64,000 bases of DNA from Qipengyuania_B thermophila (GTDB lineage: Bacteria; Pseudomonadota; Alphaproteobacteria; Sphingomonadales; Sphingomonadaceae), in NCBI RefSeq assembly GCF_004153605.1, contig NZ_SDSI01000004.1:42876-106875 (forward strand), given 5' to 3'. Each line of letters opens with the position of its first letter. The first letter of the stretch is position 1. A program made the translations under genes and the position numbers. The notes beneath the pieces were generated by a model. That model had not been told where the DNA came from. It ran no database searches and worked only from the letters and a program-made list of their open reading frames with translations. Of this stretch, positions 40,978 through 50,380 are shown one piece after another.

Positions 40978-41199
40978 TCAGGCGATGATGTCGGGCAGCA
41001 GCCTGTCCTCGAGCACGGCGATCCGGTCCCGCAGCGCGAGCTTGCGCTTCTTGAGGCGGGCGATCTGCAACTGGTCGGCGCCGCCGCTGTTGGCCGCGGC
41101 GGTCAGCGCCGCGATCGCCACATCGAGATCGCGGTGCTCCGTGCGCAGCAGGCCCAGCATCTTGCGCAGTTCTTCTTCGTCCAATTCTGCCGATCCCAT
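40978..41199 (-). CDS. YdcH family (DUF465) small coiled protein
   Basis: A 73-residue, strongly helical and charged protein. The C-terminal half IARLKKRKLALRDRIAVLED shows the DUF465 pattern of a basic helix followed by an acidic one. The N-terminal half is acidic and carries a short Ala/Gly stretch. The role of the family is unknown. A second, shorter relative is encoded 205 bp away on the opposite strand, so the two are divergent. Confidence 0.8.
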   Translation of the reverse strand: MGSAELDEEELRKMLGLLRTEHRDLDVAIAALTAAANSGGADQLQIARLKKRKLALRDRIAVLEDRLLPDIIA

Positions 41200-41404
41200 T
41201 GCTCGATCCGGAACACCCGCGGCGCGGCTTGCCGCCGCTCAGGGGACGCTGGGCGCACTCGGCTCGTGTAGCACTTCGTCCCGCTCCATTTCTATGGTTT
41301 CATGCCTCCCCCGCCGCGAAGGTGCGACACCGAGTCGGACCGGCGGCGGCGGGCTCTCGGAGGCGTATCCTTCGCCGCCGGGCGCGCATCAAGAGGAGAA
41401 CGCA

Positions 41405-41563
41405 ATGCACAGGTCATCGCACATGCAGACGCTGGAAACGCGGCATGCCGGACTGGAAGAGCGCCTGCGCCAGGAGCAGAGCCGGCCCTTTCCCGACGCG
41501 GTGACGATCAAGCAGCTCAAGCAGCAGAAGCTGCGCATCAAGGAGCAGCTCGCGCAGGGCTGA
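41405..41563 (+). CDS. second YdcH-like (DUF465) small protein
   Basis: A 52-residue protein too short to score well by length alone. It is supported by a clear ribosome site (AGAGGAGAACGCA before the ATG) and by the DUF465-like ending ITIKQLKQQKL-type helix, seen here as VTIKQLKQQKLRIKEQLAQG. It is probably a helical hairpin. It lies upstream of ptsP by 111 bp on the same strand and is divergent from the other YdcH gene. Confidence 0.78.
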   Translation: MHRSSHMQTLETRHAGLEERLRQEQSRPFPDAVTIKQLKQQKLRIKEQLAQG

Positions 41564-41674
41564 CCTTCTGCCGCCGGGCGGACGCGGGACGGAGGCGGGG
41601 CGCGCCGGCCCGGCCCGCCCGCACGGCTCGTCCGGTGCTTGGACGGGACCGTCGGGTGCGGTAAGGGCCGGGGC

Positions 41675-43942
41675 ATGAGCGCGACCGCAGCCGCCCGCCA
41701 GATCCTTCTCAGCCTGCACGAGGTCATGGCGTCGCGTTCGGCGCCGCAGGACAAGCTCAACCGGGTGGTGGAGATCGTCGCCCGCAACCTCCATTCGGAG
41801 GTGTGCTCGCTCTACCTGCTGCGCGACGGGATGCTCGAACTGTTCGCCACCCGCGGCTTGAACCAGGAGGCGGTGCATGTCACTCGCATGGCGGTCGGGG
41901 AGGGGCTGATCGGCACCATCGCCGAGACCGGCGAGACGCTGAACCTTGCCGAGGCGCGGGCGCATGTGAACTTCTCCTACCGTCCGGAGACGGGCGAGGA
42001 GAAGTTCCAGTCGTTCGCCGGCGTGCCCATCGTTCACCGCGAGCGCGTGATCGGCGTGCTCAGCGTGCAGCATGTCGAGCCGCGCCGCTACGAGGACATC
42101 GAGATCGAGGTTCTCCAGACCACTGCGATGGTCATCGCCGGACTGATCGCCAGCGCCGGCCTCATCGACGAGGAGGCGGCCGAGACCGGCGGCGCGCCGC
42201 GCGCGCCCGAGACGCTCACCGGCCTTGTGCTGGTGCGCGGTCTGGCCAGCGGCCGGGTGGTGCTCCACCAGCCGCGCGTCACCATTCATCAGCTCGTGGC
42301 CGAAGACACGGAGGCGGAGCGGCAGCGGGTCTATCGCGCCTTTGCGCGGATGCGCGAACAGATCGAGCAGATGGCCGCCCAGGTCGAGTTCGGCGGCGGC
42401 GGTGAACATGACGAGGTGCTCGAGACCTACCGCATGTTCGCCTATGACGAGGGCTGGTCGCGGCGGATCAACGAGGCCATCGACAGCGGCCTCACCGCCG
42501 AGGCGGCGATCGAGCGGGTGCAGCAGCGCACGCGGATGCGCATGCGGGAGATCGACGACCCGCTGCTGGCGGACCGCATGCACGATCTGGAGGACCTGTC
42601 CAACCGGCTGCTCCGGATCGTGTCGGGGCAGCTGGGCACGGCGGCAAGCCTCGGCCTGACACAGGACACGATCCTGCTTGCCCGCAATCTTGGGCCGGCG
42701 GAACTTCTCGAATACGACCGCCGCCGCCTGAAGGGCGTGCTGCTGGAGGAGGGCTCGCTCACCGCCCACGTGGTGATCGTCGCCCGGGCCATGAGCATCC
42801 CGGTCATCGGCAGGTTGCCGGGGATCCGCGCCCGGGTGTCGGAAGGCGACGAGGTGCTGCTCGACGCCAACAGCGGCACCGTCACGCTTCGCCCGTCCCC
42901 GGCCATGGTCGAGGCGTTCGCAGTCAAGAACACGGCCTATCGCGAGCGTCAGGCAAGCTATGCGCGGCTTCGCGACGTGGAGCCGTTCACCCGTTGCGGA
43001 ACGCGCATCGAGGTGATGATGAACGCCGGCCTGCGCGACGACATGTCGGCATTGTCCCTGACCGGGGCCGACGGCATCGGCCTGTTCCGCACGGAGTTCC
43101 AGTTCCTCGTCTCGGCCACGCTGCCGCAGCGCGAGCGGCAGACGCGGCTCTACCGCGACATCCTCGACGCCGCGGGGGACAAGCCGGTGACGTTCCGCAC
43201 GGTCGACATCGGCGGCGACAAGGCTGTCCCCTATCTGCGCAGCGACGCGGCGCGCGAGGACGAGAACCCGGCCATGGGTTGGCGCGCCCTGCGCCTCGCG
43301 CTGGAGCGGGACGGGCTGCTGCGGGTTCAGGCCCGCGCGCTGCTCGACGCGGCGGCGGGACGCACCCTGAACGTCATGTTTCCCATGGTCAGCGAACCAT
43401 GGGAGTTCGATGCGGCGCGGGCGGTGTTCGACGAGCAGCTGCAGCTCCTGCGCGAGCGGCGCCGCCGCCTGCCGAATGCGATCCGTTTCGGCGTCATGCT
43501 GGAGGTGCCCGCGCTTGCCGAAACGCTCGACCTTCTGCTGCCGCGGGTCAGCTTCGTGTCGATTGGCACCAACGACCTCACCCAGTTCCTGTTCGCAGCC
43601 GACCGGGCCAACCCCAAGCTGGCCGAGCGGTATGACTGGGTCAGTCCCGCCGTCCTGCGCTTCCTTGCCCGCACGGTGGCGGCCGTGCGGGGCCATCCGG
43701 TCGACCTGGCGGTGTGCGGCGAGATGGGCGGAAGGCGGCTGGAGGCGCTCGCGCTGCTGGGACTTGGCATCACCCGGCTGTCGATCACGCCCGCCTCCGT
43801 CGGCCCGATCAAGGAGCTGATCCGCAAGGTTCATCTGGGCGAGCTGCAGCCGCAGATGCGGCAGTGGCTGGCCGATCCTCCGCCCAGCATGCGCGCGGCG
43901 CTGGTTGCCTGGGCGGCGGAGCGGGACATCGACACCGAATAG
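41675..43942 (+). CDS. ptsP: phosphoenolpyruvate-protein phosphotransferase PtsP (EI-Ntr)
   Basis: A 755-residue first enzyme of the nitrogen-related phosphotransferase system, passing phosphate from PEP to NPr. The N-terminal GAF domain (about 1-170) senses metabolites such as glutamine or 2-oxoglutarate. The phospho-histidine domain has LTAHVVIVARAMSIPVIG with His365. The C-terminal PEP-binding barrel has GIGLFRTEFQFL, NVMFPMVSEPWEF, IGTNDLTQFLFAADR and VCGEMGG with the catalytic Cys. The ATG at 41675 gives the usual start of the GAF domain. No NPr or EIIA gene is nearby. It is inferred to tie carbon and nitrogen status to storage and motility. Confidence 0.95.
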   Translation: MSATAAARQILLSLHEVMASRSAPQDKLNRVVEIVARNLHSEVCSLYLLRDGMLELFATRGLNQEAVHVTRMAVGEGLIGTIAETGETLNLAEARAHVNFSYRPETGEEKFQSFAGVPIVHRERVIGVLSVQHVEPRRYEDIEIEVLQTTAMVIAGLIASAGLIDEEAAETGGAPRAPETLTGLVLVRGLASGRVVLHQPRVTIHQLVAEDTEAERQRVYRAFARMREQIEQMAAQVEFGGGGEHDEVLETYRMFAYDEGWSRRINEAIDSGLTAEAAIERVQQRTRMRMREIDDPLLADRMHDLEDLSNRLLRIVSGQLGTAASLGLTQDTILLARNLGPAELLEYDRRRLKGVLLEEGSLTAHVVIVARAMSIPVIGRLPGIRARVSEGDEVLLDANSGTVTLRPSPAMVEAFAVKNTAYRERQASYARLRDVEPFTRCGTRIEVMMNAGLRDDMSALSLTGADGIGLFRTEFQFLVSATLPQRERQTRLYRDILDAAGDKPVTFRTVDIGGDKAVPYLRSDAAREDENPAMGWRALRLALERDGLLRVQARALLDAAAGRTLNVMFPMVSEPWEFDAARAVFDEQLQLLRERRRRLPNAIRFGVMLEVPALAETLDLLLPRVSFVSIGTNDLTQFLFAADRANPKLAERYDWVSPAVLRFLARTVAAVRGHPVDLAVCGEMGGRRLEALALLGLGITRLSITPASVGPIKELIRKVHLGELQPQMRQWLADPPPSMRAALVAWAAERDIDTE

Positions 43943-44074
43943 CGGCTGGAATCCGCCGGCCGTCCTGACGGCGGGGACGCTTGCCGGGTGGCCGCATGGT
44001 GCTTGACAGGATCGGCTCCGAGCCTCTTCTATCGGGCGACAGGATCAGACAGCGAGGGGTCGCAGGCAGACGCA

Positions 44075-44947
44075 ATGACAGACGATGACGGGATCGAAGC
44101 CCCGCCGGTGCAGCACGAGGGCGCGGGACAGCGCCTGCGCCAGGCACGCGAGAAGGCCGGCTACGACCTCAAGGACGTGGCCGGGGCGACCCGCATTCCC
44201 GAGCGTCATCTGCTCGCCATTGAGAACGGGGAGTTCGACCGACTGCCCGCGCCAGCCTATGCGGTCGGTTTCTCCCGTTCCTACGCCCGCATGGTGGGTG
44301 CGGACGAGCAGAGCATCGTCGAGCAGGTGCGTGCCGAGGTCGGCGCGGTGCGCGCGGCCCGGCCCGAGCGTGCCGAGAAGTTCGAGCCCGGCGATCCCGC
44401 GCGGGTGCCGTCCCGGCGGCTGGCATGGTTCGGCGCGCTGGCAATCGTGCTGCTGATCATCGGCATGTTCACCTTCTATCGCACCTATCTGGCGCCCGGC
44501 ATGGGGCCGCCGCCGTTGACGGCGGACGACGCGAACGCCGTGGCGGCGGCTCCGGCGGGTGCCGCACCGACCGGCGCAGGCGCGCCGGGTGCCGCCGTGC
44601 CTGCGCCTGCGGCCGGCGGCCAAGTCGTGTTCACCGCGCTCGAGCCGCAGGTGTGGGCGCGTTTCTATGACCGCGCGGGCAACCGGCTGATCGAGAAGCA
44701 GTTCGCTCAGGGCGAGCAGTTCGCCGTGCCGCGCGATGCGGACGGGGTGCAGATCTGGACCGGGCGGCCCGACGCGCTCGCCATCACCATCGACGGGCGG
44801 CCGGTGCCAAAGCTGGCCGACCGGCAGCAGATCATGCGCGACGTGCCGGTGTCCGCCGAAGCGCTGCTGGCGCGGCCGGCAGGCGGAGCCGCACCGGCGG
44901 CGTCGCCGCCGCCCGTGCCCGTCGGGGCAGCGCCAGCCCGTCCGTGA
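44075..44947 (+). CDS. RodZ-like cytoskeletal/helix-turn-helix membrane protein
   Basis: A 290-residue bitopic protein. The N-terminal helix-turn-helix (GQRLRQAREKAGYDLKDVAGATRI, split near residues 17-40, then ERHLLAIENGEFDRLPAPAY) is the RodZ/HTH_25 domain that binds MreB. One membrane helix follows (about 118-138). A Pro/Ala-rich linker and a periplasmic DUF4115 domain (VFTALEPQVWARFYDRAGN onward) complete it. The end is again Pro/Ala-rich. The ATG at 44075 is in place for the family. It is followed by cpoB and tilS on the same strand. A role in rod-shape maintenance is inferred from family. Confidence 0.85.
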   Translation: MTDDDGIEAPPVQHEGAGQRLRQAREKAGYDLKDVAGATRIPERHLLAIENGEFDRLPAPAYAVGFSRSYARMVGADEQSIVEQVRAEVGAVRAARPERAEKFEPGDPARVPSRRLAWFGALAIVLLIIGMFTFYRTYLAPGMGPPPLTADDANAVAAAPAGAAPTGAGAPGAAVPAPAAGGQVVFTALEPQVWARFYDRAGNRLIEKQFAQGEQFAVPRDADGVQIWTGRPDALAITIDGRPVPKLADRQQIMRDVPVSAEALLARPAGGAAPAASPPPVPVGAAPARP

Positions 44948-45033
44948 CGCCGGGGCGGACAGCGAGGCTTCAGGAACACGCCGCTACATCCCGACGCCGG
45001 CCATGCGGGCCGACCAACCGTTCAGGAGGACAC

Positions 45034-46005
45034 ATGCTTTCCGCTCTTTCCCGCTCCGCCGACCGATCGGCAGGCGCCGGGCACGCCCCGGCCGGCACAC
45101 GCGCGGCAGGCTTGCTGGTGATGCTGGCGGTCGCGTTCGCGCCGGTGCCTGCGCTGGCCCAGGACGCGAGCGCCGAGGCGCGGCTGCGCCGGCTCGAGGC
45201 CGAGGTGCGCGCCCTGCAGCGGCAGGTGTTCCCTGGTGGCGACGGACGTTTCTTCCAGCCGGAGATCACGGCTCCTCCCGCGTCGGCGGCACCGGTCCCC
45301 GCCGGGCCGTCGTCAACCGCGCTCGGCGATGTGCTGGCCCGGCTCGAGGCGCTCGAACGCCAGCTGCAGACCCTTACCGCGCAGATCGAGGTCGGCGGCA
45401 ACACCGTCGCCACCCTGAGCGAGCGGGTCGAGGCGCTGGAAGCCGCGGGCAGGGCGGCGGCGGCACAACCGTCCGCTCCGGTTCCGGTCGCGGGCAGCGG
45501 CGCCGCTGCTGCGACCCCCGGTTCGTCCACCGCCGGGGCGGCACCCGCGCCGCGCCCTGCGGCCGATGCCCAGCGGCTGGCGGCGGTGCAGGCCATCACC
45601 AAACCGTCGACCGGCAATCCCGGCGAGGACGAGTACGTCTACGGGTTCCGCCTCTTCGAAGCGGGCTTCTATCCCGAGGCGCAGCAGCAGCTCACCCTGT
45701 TCCTCAACGCCCATCCGCGGCACGCCCGGGCGACCTACGGCCGCAACCTGCTCGGGCGCGCCTATCTTGCCGACAACAAGCCGCGCGAGGCGGCCGGCTG
45801 GTTCCTCAACAACTACCAGAGCGACCGGACCGCCGCCCGCGCCGGCGACAGCCTGCTCGGTCTGGCTCAGGCGATGATCGCGCTTCAGGACACCCAGCGG
45901 GCCTGCGTCGCACTCGCCGAATTCGCCGAAGGGTTTCCCGCTCTGGCGACGGGGCGCCTGCGGCCCGACTACGAGGCGGCGCGGCGGCAGGTTCGCTGCA
46001 GTTGA
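45034..46005 (+). CDS. CpoB/YbgF-like periplasmic protein with TPR repeats
   Basis: A 323-residue secreted protein. A signal peptide (GLLVMLAVAFAPVPALAQ) is followed by a coiled-coil segment (RLRRLEAEVRALQRQVFPG and LARLEALERQLQTLTAQIE). A Pro/Ala linker and C-terminal tetratricopeptide repeats of the YbgF type (EYVYGFRLFEAGFYPEAQQQ onward) complete it. It belongs to the family that coordinates outer-membrane constriction with peptidoglycan synthesis with the Tol-Pal system. The tol-pal genes are not adjacent here. The ATG has AGGAGG upstream. The stop is one base before the tilS GTG. Confidence 0.85.
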   Translation: MLSALSRSADRSAGAGHAPAGTRAAGLLVMLAVAFAPVPALAQDASAEARLRRLEAEVRALQRQVFPGGDGRFFQPEITAPPASAAPVPAGPSSTALGDVLARLEALERQLQTLTAQIEVGGNTVATLSERVEALEAAGRAAAAQPSAPVPVAGSGAAAATPGSSTAGAAPAPRPAADAQRLAAVQAITKPSTGNPGEDEYVYGFRLFEAGFYPEAQQQLTLFLNAHPRHARATYGRNLLGRAYLADNKPREAAGWFLNNYQSDRTAARAGDSLLGLAQAMIALQDTQRACVALAEFAEGFPALATGRLRPDYEAARRQVRCS

Positions 46006-46006
46006 A

Positions 46007-46969
46007 GTGACGCGGCCGCCTGATCCGGCGCTGGCGGCCCGCTTCGCCGGCGATCTCGCCGCGATCTGGCCGGAGCATGGCACTCCCGAGGCGCGGCTGG
46101 CGGTGGCGGTGTCGGGCGGACCGGACAGCATGGCCCTGCTGCTGCTGGCGGCGGCGACGTTGCCCGGACGGATCATGGCGGCCACCGTCGACCACCGCCT
46201 GCGGCCGGAAAGCGGCGCTGAGGGCAGGGCGGTCGGTCATCACTGCGCGCGCCTTGGCATCCCTCACGCCGTGCTGCCGGTCACACTCGGGCGGGGCAGC
46301 GTGCAGGCGGCGGCGCGGCGGGCGCGCTATGCGGCCCTGCTCGAATGGGCGCGGGCGAGCGGTGCCAAAGCCATGGCAACGGCGCATCATGCCGACGATC
46401 AGGCGGAAACGCTGCTGCTGCGCCTGAACCGCGGGAGCGGTGTCGCCGGATTGGCGGGCGTGCGCCCGGTGGTGCAGCTAGCCGGCGCGGAGCTGCCCGT
46501 GCTTCGTCCGCTGCTGGGATGGCGCAAGCGCGTTCTGGAGGATCTCTGCGAACAGTGCGGTGTGGTGACCGTGCCTGATCCGGCCAACAGCGATCCCCGC
46601 CACGACCGGACCGCCGCGCGCGCCCTGCTCCGACGCGAGCCGTGGTTCGACGTCGCCGCTCTCGCGCGCAGCGCCGGACATCTGGCCGAGGCGGAGGAGG
46701 CGCTGGCGGCGGTGGAGGAGGACTGCTGGCAGAAGCACGTCCGGCACGACGGCGGGCAGCTGCACTACCGCCCTTCCGGTCCTCGCCTGATCCGGCTGCG
46801 CATCCTGCAGCGGATCATCGCGGCGCTTGGCACTCCGGCGCGCGGATCGGCGGCGGCTGCACTTCTGGCACGGCTCGAGCGCGGCGGGAAAGGCAATCTC
46901 GGCGGAGTCGAAGTCGCGGCGCATGCGGGCGAGTGGATCGCCCGGCCGGAGCGTCCGCGCTCCGGCTAG
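46007..46969 (+). CDS. tilS: tRNA(Ile)-lysidine synthase TilS
   Basis: A 320-residue ATP-dependent enzyme that converts C34 of the CAU-anticodon tRNA-Ile to lysidine so it reads AUA. The PP-loop is SGGPDS (36-41). HHADDQAETLLLRLNRGSG and the conserved substrate region follow. The C-terminal domain of the longer E. coli type is absent, as in many alphaproteobacteria. The start is a GTG at 46007, one base after the cpoB stop, so it relies on coupling. ftsH, the usual neighbour, does not follow; the Entner-Doudoroff operon converges instead and overlaps by 4 bases. Confidence 0.93.
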   Translation: MTRPPDPALAARFAGDLAAIWPEHGTPEARLAVAVSGGPDSMALLLLAAATLPGRIMAATVDHRLRPESGAEGRAVGHHCARLGIPHAVLPVTLGRGSVQAAARRARYAALLEWARASGAKAMATAHHADDQAETLLLRLNRGSGVAGLAGVRPVVQLAGAELPVLRPLLGWRKRVLEDLCEQCGVVTVPDPANSDPRHDRTAARALLRREPWFDVAALARSAGHLAEAEEALAAVEEDCWQKHVRHDGGQLHYRPSGPRLIRLRILQRIIAALGTPARGSAAAALLARLERGGKGNLGGVEVAAHAGEWIARPERPRSG

Positions 46970-47589
46970 CGGGCGGCTGGCCGCAGAGCGGTCGCCTCGC
47001 GGGCGAGCCGCGTGACCGTGGCCGGATCAGGCTCGCCCGCCGGCGCCACCCAGCTTCCGCCAACGCAGAGCACGGCCGGGTCGGCAAGCCACGCGGCGGC
47101 GGTGTCGGGACCGATGCCGCCGGTGGGGCAGAAGCGCACCGCCGGGAAAGGTGCGGCAAGGGCCTTGAGCGCCTGAAGCCCGCCCGCAGCTTCCGCCGGA
47201 AAGAACTTGAAGTGCGTCAGGCCAAGGTCGAGACCGCGCATGATTTCGCCGGCGGTTGCCACCCCGGGGAGGAAGGGCACGTCCGCCTCGACACAGGCCT
47301 TGGCGACCTTCTTGGTCAGGCCAGGCGACACGACGAACCGTGCGCCGGCGTCCAGAGCGTCATGAAGCTGATCGCGATTGACCACGGTGCCGGCGCCGAC
47401 CACCGCGCCTTCCACCTCGCTCATGGTGGCGATCGCATCGAGCGCGGCGGGCGTCCTGAGCGTCACCTCGAGCGCCCGCAACCCGCCGGCGACCAGCGCC
47501 TCCGCCAAAGGCCGCGCATGGCGCGCGTCCTCGATCACGATCACCGGGATCACCGGGGCGAGCCGCATGATGTCGGCGATCTGCATCAT
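46966..47589 (-). CDS. eda: 2-keto-3-deoxy-6-phosphogluconate aldolase
   Basis: A 207-residue class I aldolase that splits KDPG into pyruvate and glyceraldehyde-3-phosphate. The general base is Glu41 (LEVTLRTP), and Lys128 in LTHFKFFPAEAAGG forms the Schiff base with pyruvate. CPTGGI is the phosphate loop. The ATG at 47589 overlaps the glk stop (ATGA). A second ATG directly follows and could also serve. It is the last gene of zwf-edd-glk-eda, so the operon carries every step from glucose to the two trioses except the lactonase. Confidence 0.95.
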   Translation of the reverse strand: MMQIADIMRLAPVIPVIVIEDARHARPLAEALVAGGLRALEVTLRTPAALDAIATMSEVEGAVVGAGTVVNRDQLHDALDAGARFVVSPGLTKKVAKACVEADVPFLPGVATAGEIMRGLDLGLTHFKFFPAEAAGGLQALKALAAPFPAVRFCPTGGIGPDTAAAWLADPAVLCVGGSWVAPAGEPDPATVTRLAREATALRPAAR

Positions 47590-48566
47590 TCGCTGTCCTG
47601 CTGGCTGAAGAAGGCGGCCGCCGCACCCAGAAGCCCCGGCTGCGGATGGGTGATGAGCTTGACCGGAATGGACCGCATCAGATGCTCGAACCGGCCCTTG
47701 GCGGCGAAGCGGCTGGCAAAGCCCGAGCGGGGCAGCACGTCCCTCAGCCTCAGCCCGAGGCCGCCGGCGATCACCACCCCGGCGAAGCCGCCCTGGGCCA
47801 GCGCGATGTCCCCCGCGACACTGCCGAGCGACAGGCAGAACCGGTCGACCGCCGCCGCCGCCAGAATGTCGGTCTGCGCCAGCCCGCGTGACCAGATCGC
47901 CACGTCGTCCTCGTCGCTGAACGGCCGGCCTTCCATCGCGGCGAGTGCTTGGTGGATGTCGACGATCGCCGGACCGGACACCACCCTCTCCACCGAGACG
48001 CGGGTGTGCCGCCGGCGCAGACGAGCGAGCAGAGCATCCTCGATCGGGTCGAGCGGCGCGAAGTCGATGTGGCCGCCCTCCGTCGCCTGCACCCGGTAGC
48101 TCCCGTCCTGCCCGCGCCACAGATGCGCGACGCCAAGACCGGTGCCCGGGCCGAGCACGCTGATCGTGCCCGGACGGCCGAGCGGTTGTTCCGGTCCGGC
48201 CAAATGCGCGAACTGGCCGGCCGGGGCGATCGCGACTGCATGGGCCACCGCCTCAAAGTCATTCACGATGACGAGACGGTCGACGTTCAGTGCCGCGGGC
48301 AGTTGTGCCGGCCGGAGGATCCACGGATTGTTGGTGAAGCGGATCACCTCGCCCGTCACCGGGCCGGCCACGGCCACCGCGACGGCGCGCGGAACCGATC
48401 CGCCGCAGCGGGCGCGAAAATCCTCCCAGGCTGTTTCGAAGCTCGCGTGGTCGGCGGTGTGCAGCGTGACGGGATCGTCAAGCGCGATCGTTCCGTCGTC
48501 CTGCCTCCGCGCACGGGCAAAACGGGCGTGAGTGCCGCCCACGTCGATCGCCACGACCTCTGTCAC
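47586..48566 (-). CDS. glk: glucokinase
   Basis: A 326-residue ROK/hexokinase-fold enzyme of the proteobacterial Glk type, making glucose-6-phosphate. The phosphate motif AIDVGGTHARFA starts the protein, NDFEAVAH marks the glucose-binding region with its catalytic Asp, and SVLGPGTGLGVAHL is the ATP loop. The start is a GTG at 48566 overlapping the edd stop (GTGA). The frame to 49049 runs inside edd and is spurious. In the Entner-Doudoroff operon it feeds zwf. Confidence 0.95.
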   Translation of the reverse strand: MTEVVAIDVGGTHARFARARRQDDGTIALDDPVTLHTADHASFETAWEDFRARCGGSVPRAVAVAVAGPVTGEVIRFTNNPWILRPAQLPAALNVDRLVIVNDFEAVAHAVAIAPAGQFAHLAGPEQPLGRPGTISVLGPGTGLGVAHLWRGQDGSYRVQATEGGHIDFAPLDPIEDALLARLRRRHTRVSVERVVSGPAIVDIHQALAAMEGRPFSDEDDVAIWSRGLAQTDILAAAAVDRFCLSLGSVAGDIALAQGGFAGVVIAGGLGLRLRDVLPRSGFASRFAAKGRFEHLMRSIPVKLITHPQPGLLGAAAAFFSQQDSE

Positions 48567-50380
48567 AGGCCGGCGTCCCTCAGCATGGCCGAGCCGCCCT
48601 GCTCGGCCCCGTCGGCCATGCGCCGGAAAAGGGCAAACAGCTCGCGCCCCGTGCCGCGCTCTTCCGGCGGCGCCGGTGCAGCATCGCGGCTGTCCAGATC
48701 GGCGGTCGTCTCCAGCACCCCGGTTTCGCCGCACAGGCGCACGATGTCCCCGTCCCTCAGCTTCGACAGCGGTCCGCCGCCCAGCGCTTCGGGGGTGCAG
48801 TGGATCGCAGCCGGAACCTTGCCGCTCGCGCCTGACATGCGCCCGTCGGTCACCAGCGCCACGCGGTGTCCGCGGTCCTGGACGACGCCCAGCGGCGGGG
48901 TGAGCTTGTGCAGTTCGGGCATGCCGTTCGCCCGCGGCCCCTGATGGCGGACGACCACCACGACATCGCGGTCGAGTTCTCCTGCGGCAAAGGCGTCGAT
49001 CACCGCGCTCTGCGTCTCGAACACCCTGGCGGGGGCTTCGATGGTCCACCGGTCGCGGGCGACGGCGCTGGTCTTGAAGCAGGCGCGGCCGAGATTGCCC
49101 TGCACGAGCCGCATGCCGCCGTCACTCTGGAATGGGGCGCTGGCCGGCCGCAGCACCGTGTCGTCGCCGCTCGGCCCGGGGTCGCGCCACGCCAGCGTCT
49201 CGCCGTCGAGCCACGGCTCCAGCGCATAGGCCGCCAGATCCTCGCCGTGCACGGTGGTGACGTCCCGGTGGACCAGACCCGCCTCGAGCAGGGTGCCGAC
49301 CACGAAACCGAGCCCGCCGGCGGCCTGGAACTGGTTCACGTCGTCGGCGCCGTTGGGATAGACGCGGGCGATCAGCGGCACCGCGGTGCTGAGTTCGGCC
49401 ATGTCGCTCCAGTCGACGATGATCCCCGCCGCGCGGGCGAACGCCGGGATGTGAATGGCATGGTTGGTGGAGCCACCCGTCGCCAGCAGGCCGACGATGG
49501 CGTTCACGATCGCCTTCTCGTCCACGCAGAGCGCCAGCGGCCGTTCGTCACCGCGCCCCCGGCTGATCGCCGCCAGCCGATGCACCGAGGCGCGGGTCAG
49601 CGCTTGACGGAGCGGTGTGCCGGGATTGATGAACGCCGCACCGGGCAGTGACAGGCCCATCAGGTCCAGCATCATCTGGTTGGAGTTGGCCGTGCCGTAG
49701 AAGGTGCACACGCCCGGCGCATGGTAGGACGCCGCCTCGCTGGCCAGCAGCGCGGCCCGGTCGACCTTGCCCTCGGCGTAGAGCTGGCGCACCCGCTGCT
49801 TTTCCTTGTTGGCGATGCCGGTGGGCATGGCTCCGGCGGAGATGAAGATGGCGGGAAGGTAGCCGAACCGCAGACCGCCGATCAGCAGGCCCGGCACGAT
49901 CTTGTCGCACATGCCGAGCATCGCGACGCTGTCATACATGGCGTGGCTCAGCGACACCGCGGTGGACAGCGCGATCACGTCGCGGCTGAACAGCGACAGC
50001 TCCATTCCGTCGGTGCCCTGCGTCACGCCGTCGCACATGGCCGGCGTCGCCCCGGCCACCTGCGCGGTCGCCCCGACCTCGCGCGCCCACACCTTCATCT
50101 GGGCCGGATAGGTGCCAAACGGCTGATGCGCGGAGATGGTGTCGTTGTAGGCGGTGACGATGCCGATGTTGGGGCCGCGGCGGGTGGCGATCGACTCCTT
50201 GTCCTCGCCGGTGGCGGCAAAGCCGTGCGCAAGGTTGGAGCAGGGAAGCGCCGCGTTGCGGTCGGCGTGCCGGTCCCCCTCGCGCCGCATCAGCTCCAGA
50301 TAGGCGCGGCGCCGCTCCGCCGAACGTTCGGCAATGCGCCGGGTCACCTTGTGCACGGTGTCGTCGAGCCTACTCGTCAT
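48563..50380 (-). CDS. edd: 6-phosphogluconate dehydratase
   Basis: A 605-residue [4Fe-4S] dehydratase that forms 2-keto-3-deoxy-6-phosphogluconate, the committed Entner-Doudoroff step. IlvD/Edd landmarks are TAYNDTISAHQPF, AMCDGVTQG and MLGMCDKIVPGLL (cluster cysteines), TGGSTNHAIHIPA and VTDGRMSGASGKVPAAIH. The length equals that of known Edd enzymes rather than the shorter IlvD. Its ATG overlaps the zwf stop by 11 bases. It is the second gene of the operon. Confidence 0.95.
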   Translation of the reverse strand: MTSRLDDTVHKVTRRIAERSAERRRAYLELMRREGDRHADRNAALPCSNLAHGFAATGEDKESIATRRGPNIGIVTAYNDTISAHQPFGTYPAQMKVWAREVGATAQVAGATPAMCDGVTQGTDGMELSLFSRDVIALSTAVSLSHAMYDSVAMLGMCDKIVPGLLIGGLRFGYLPAIFISAGAMPTGIANKEKQRVRQLYAEGKVDRAALLASEAASYHAPGVCTFYGTANSNQMMLDLMGLSLPGAAFINPGTPLRQALTRASVHRLAAISRGRGDERPLALCVDEKAIVNAIVGLLATGGSTNHAIHIPAFARAAGIIVDWSDMAELSTAVPLIARVYPNGADDVNQFQAAGGLGFVVGTLLEAGLVHRDVTTVHGEDLAAYALEPWLDGETLAWRDPGPSGDDTVLRPASAPFQSDGGMRLVQGNLGRACFKTSAVARDRWTIEAPARVFETQSAVIDAFAAGELDRDVVVVVRHQGPRANGMPELHKLTPPLGVVQDRGHRVALVTDGRMSGASGKVPAAIHCTPEALGGGPLSKLRDGDIVRLCGETGVLETTADLDSRDAAPAPPEERGTGRELFALFRRMADGAEQGGSAMLRDAGL

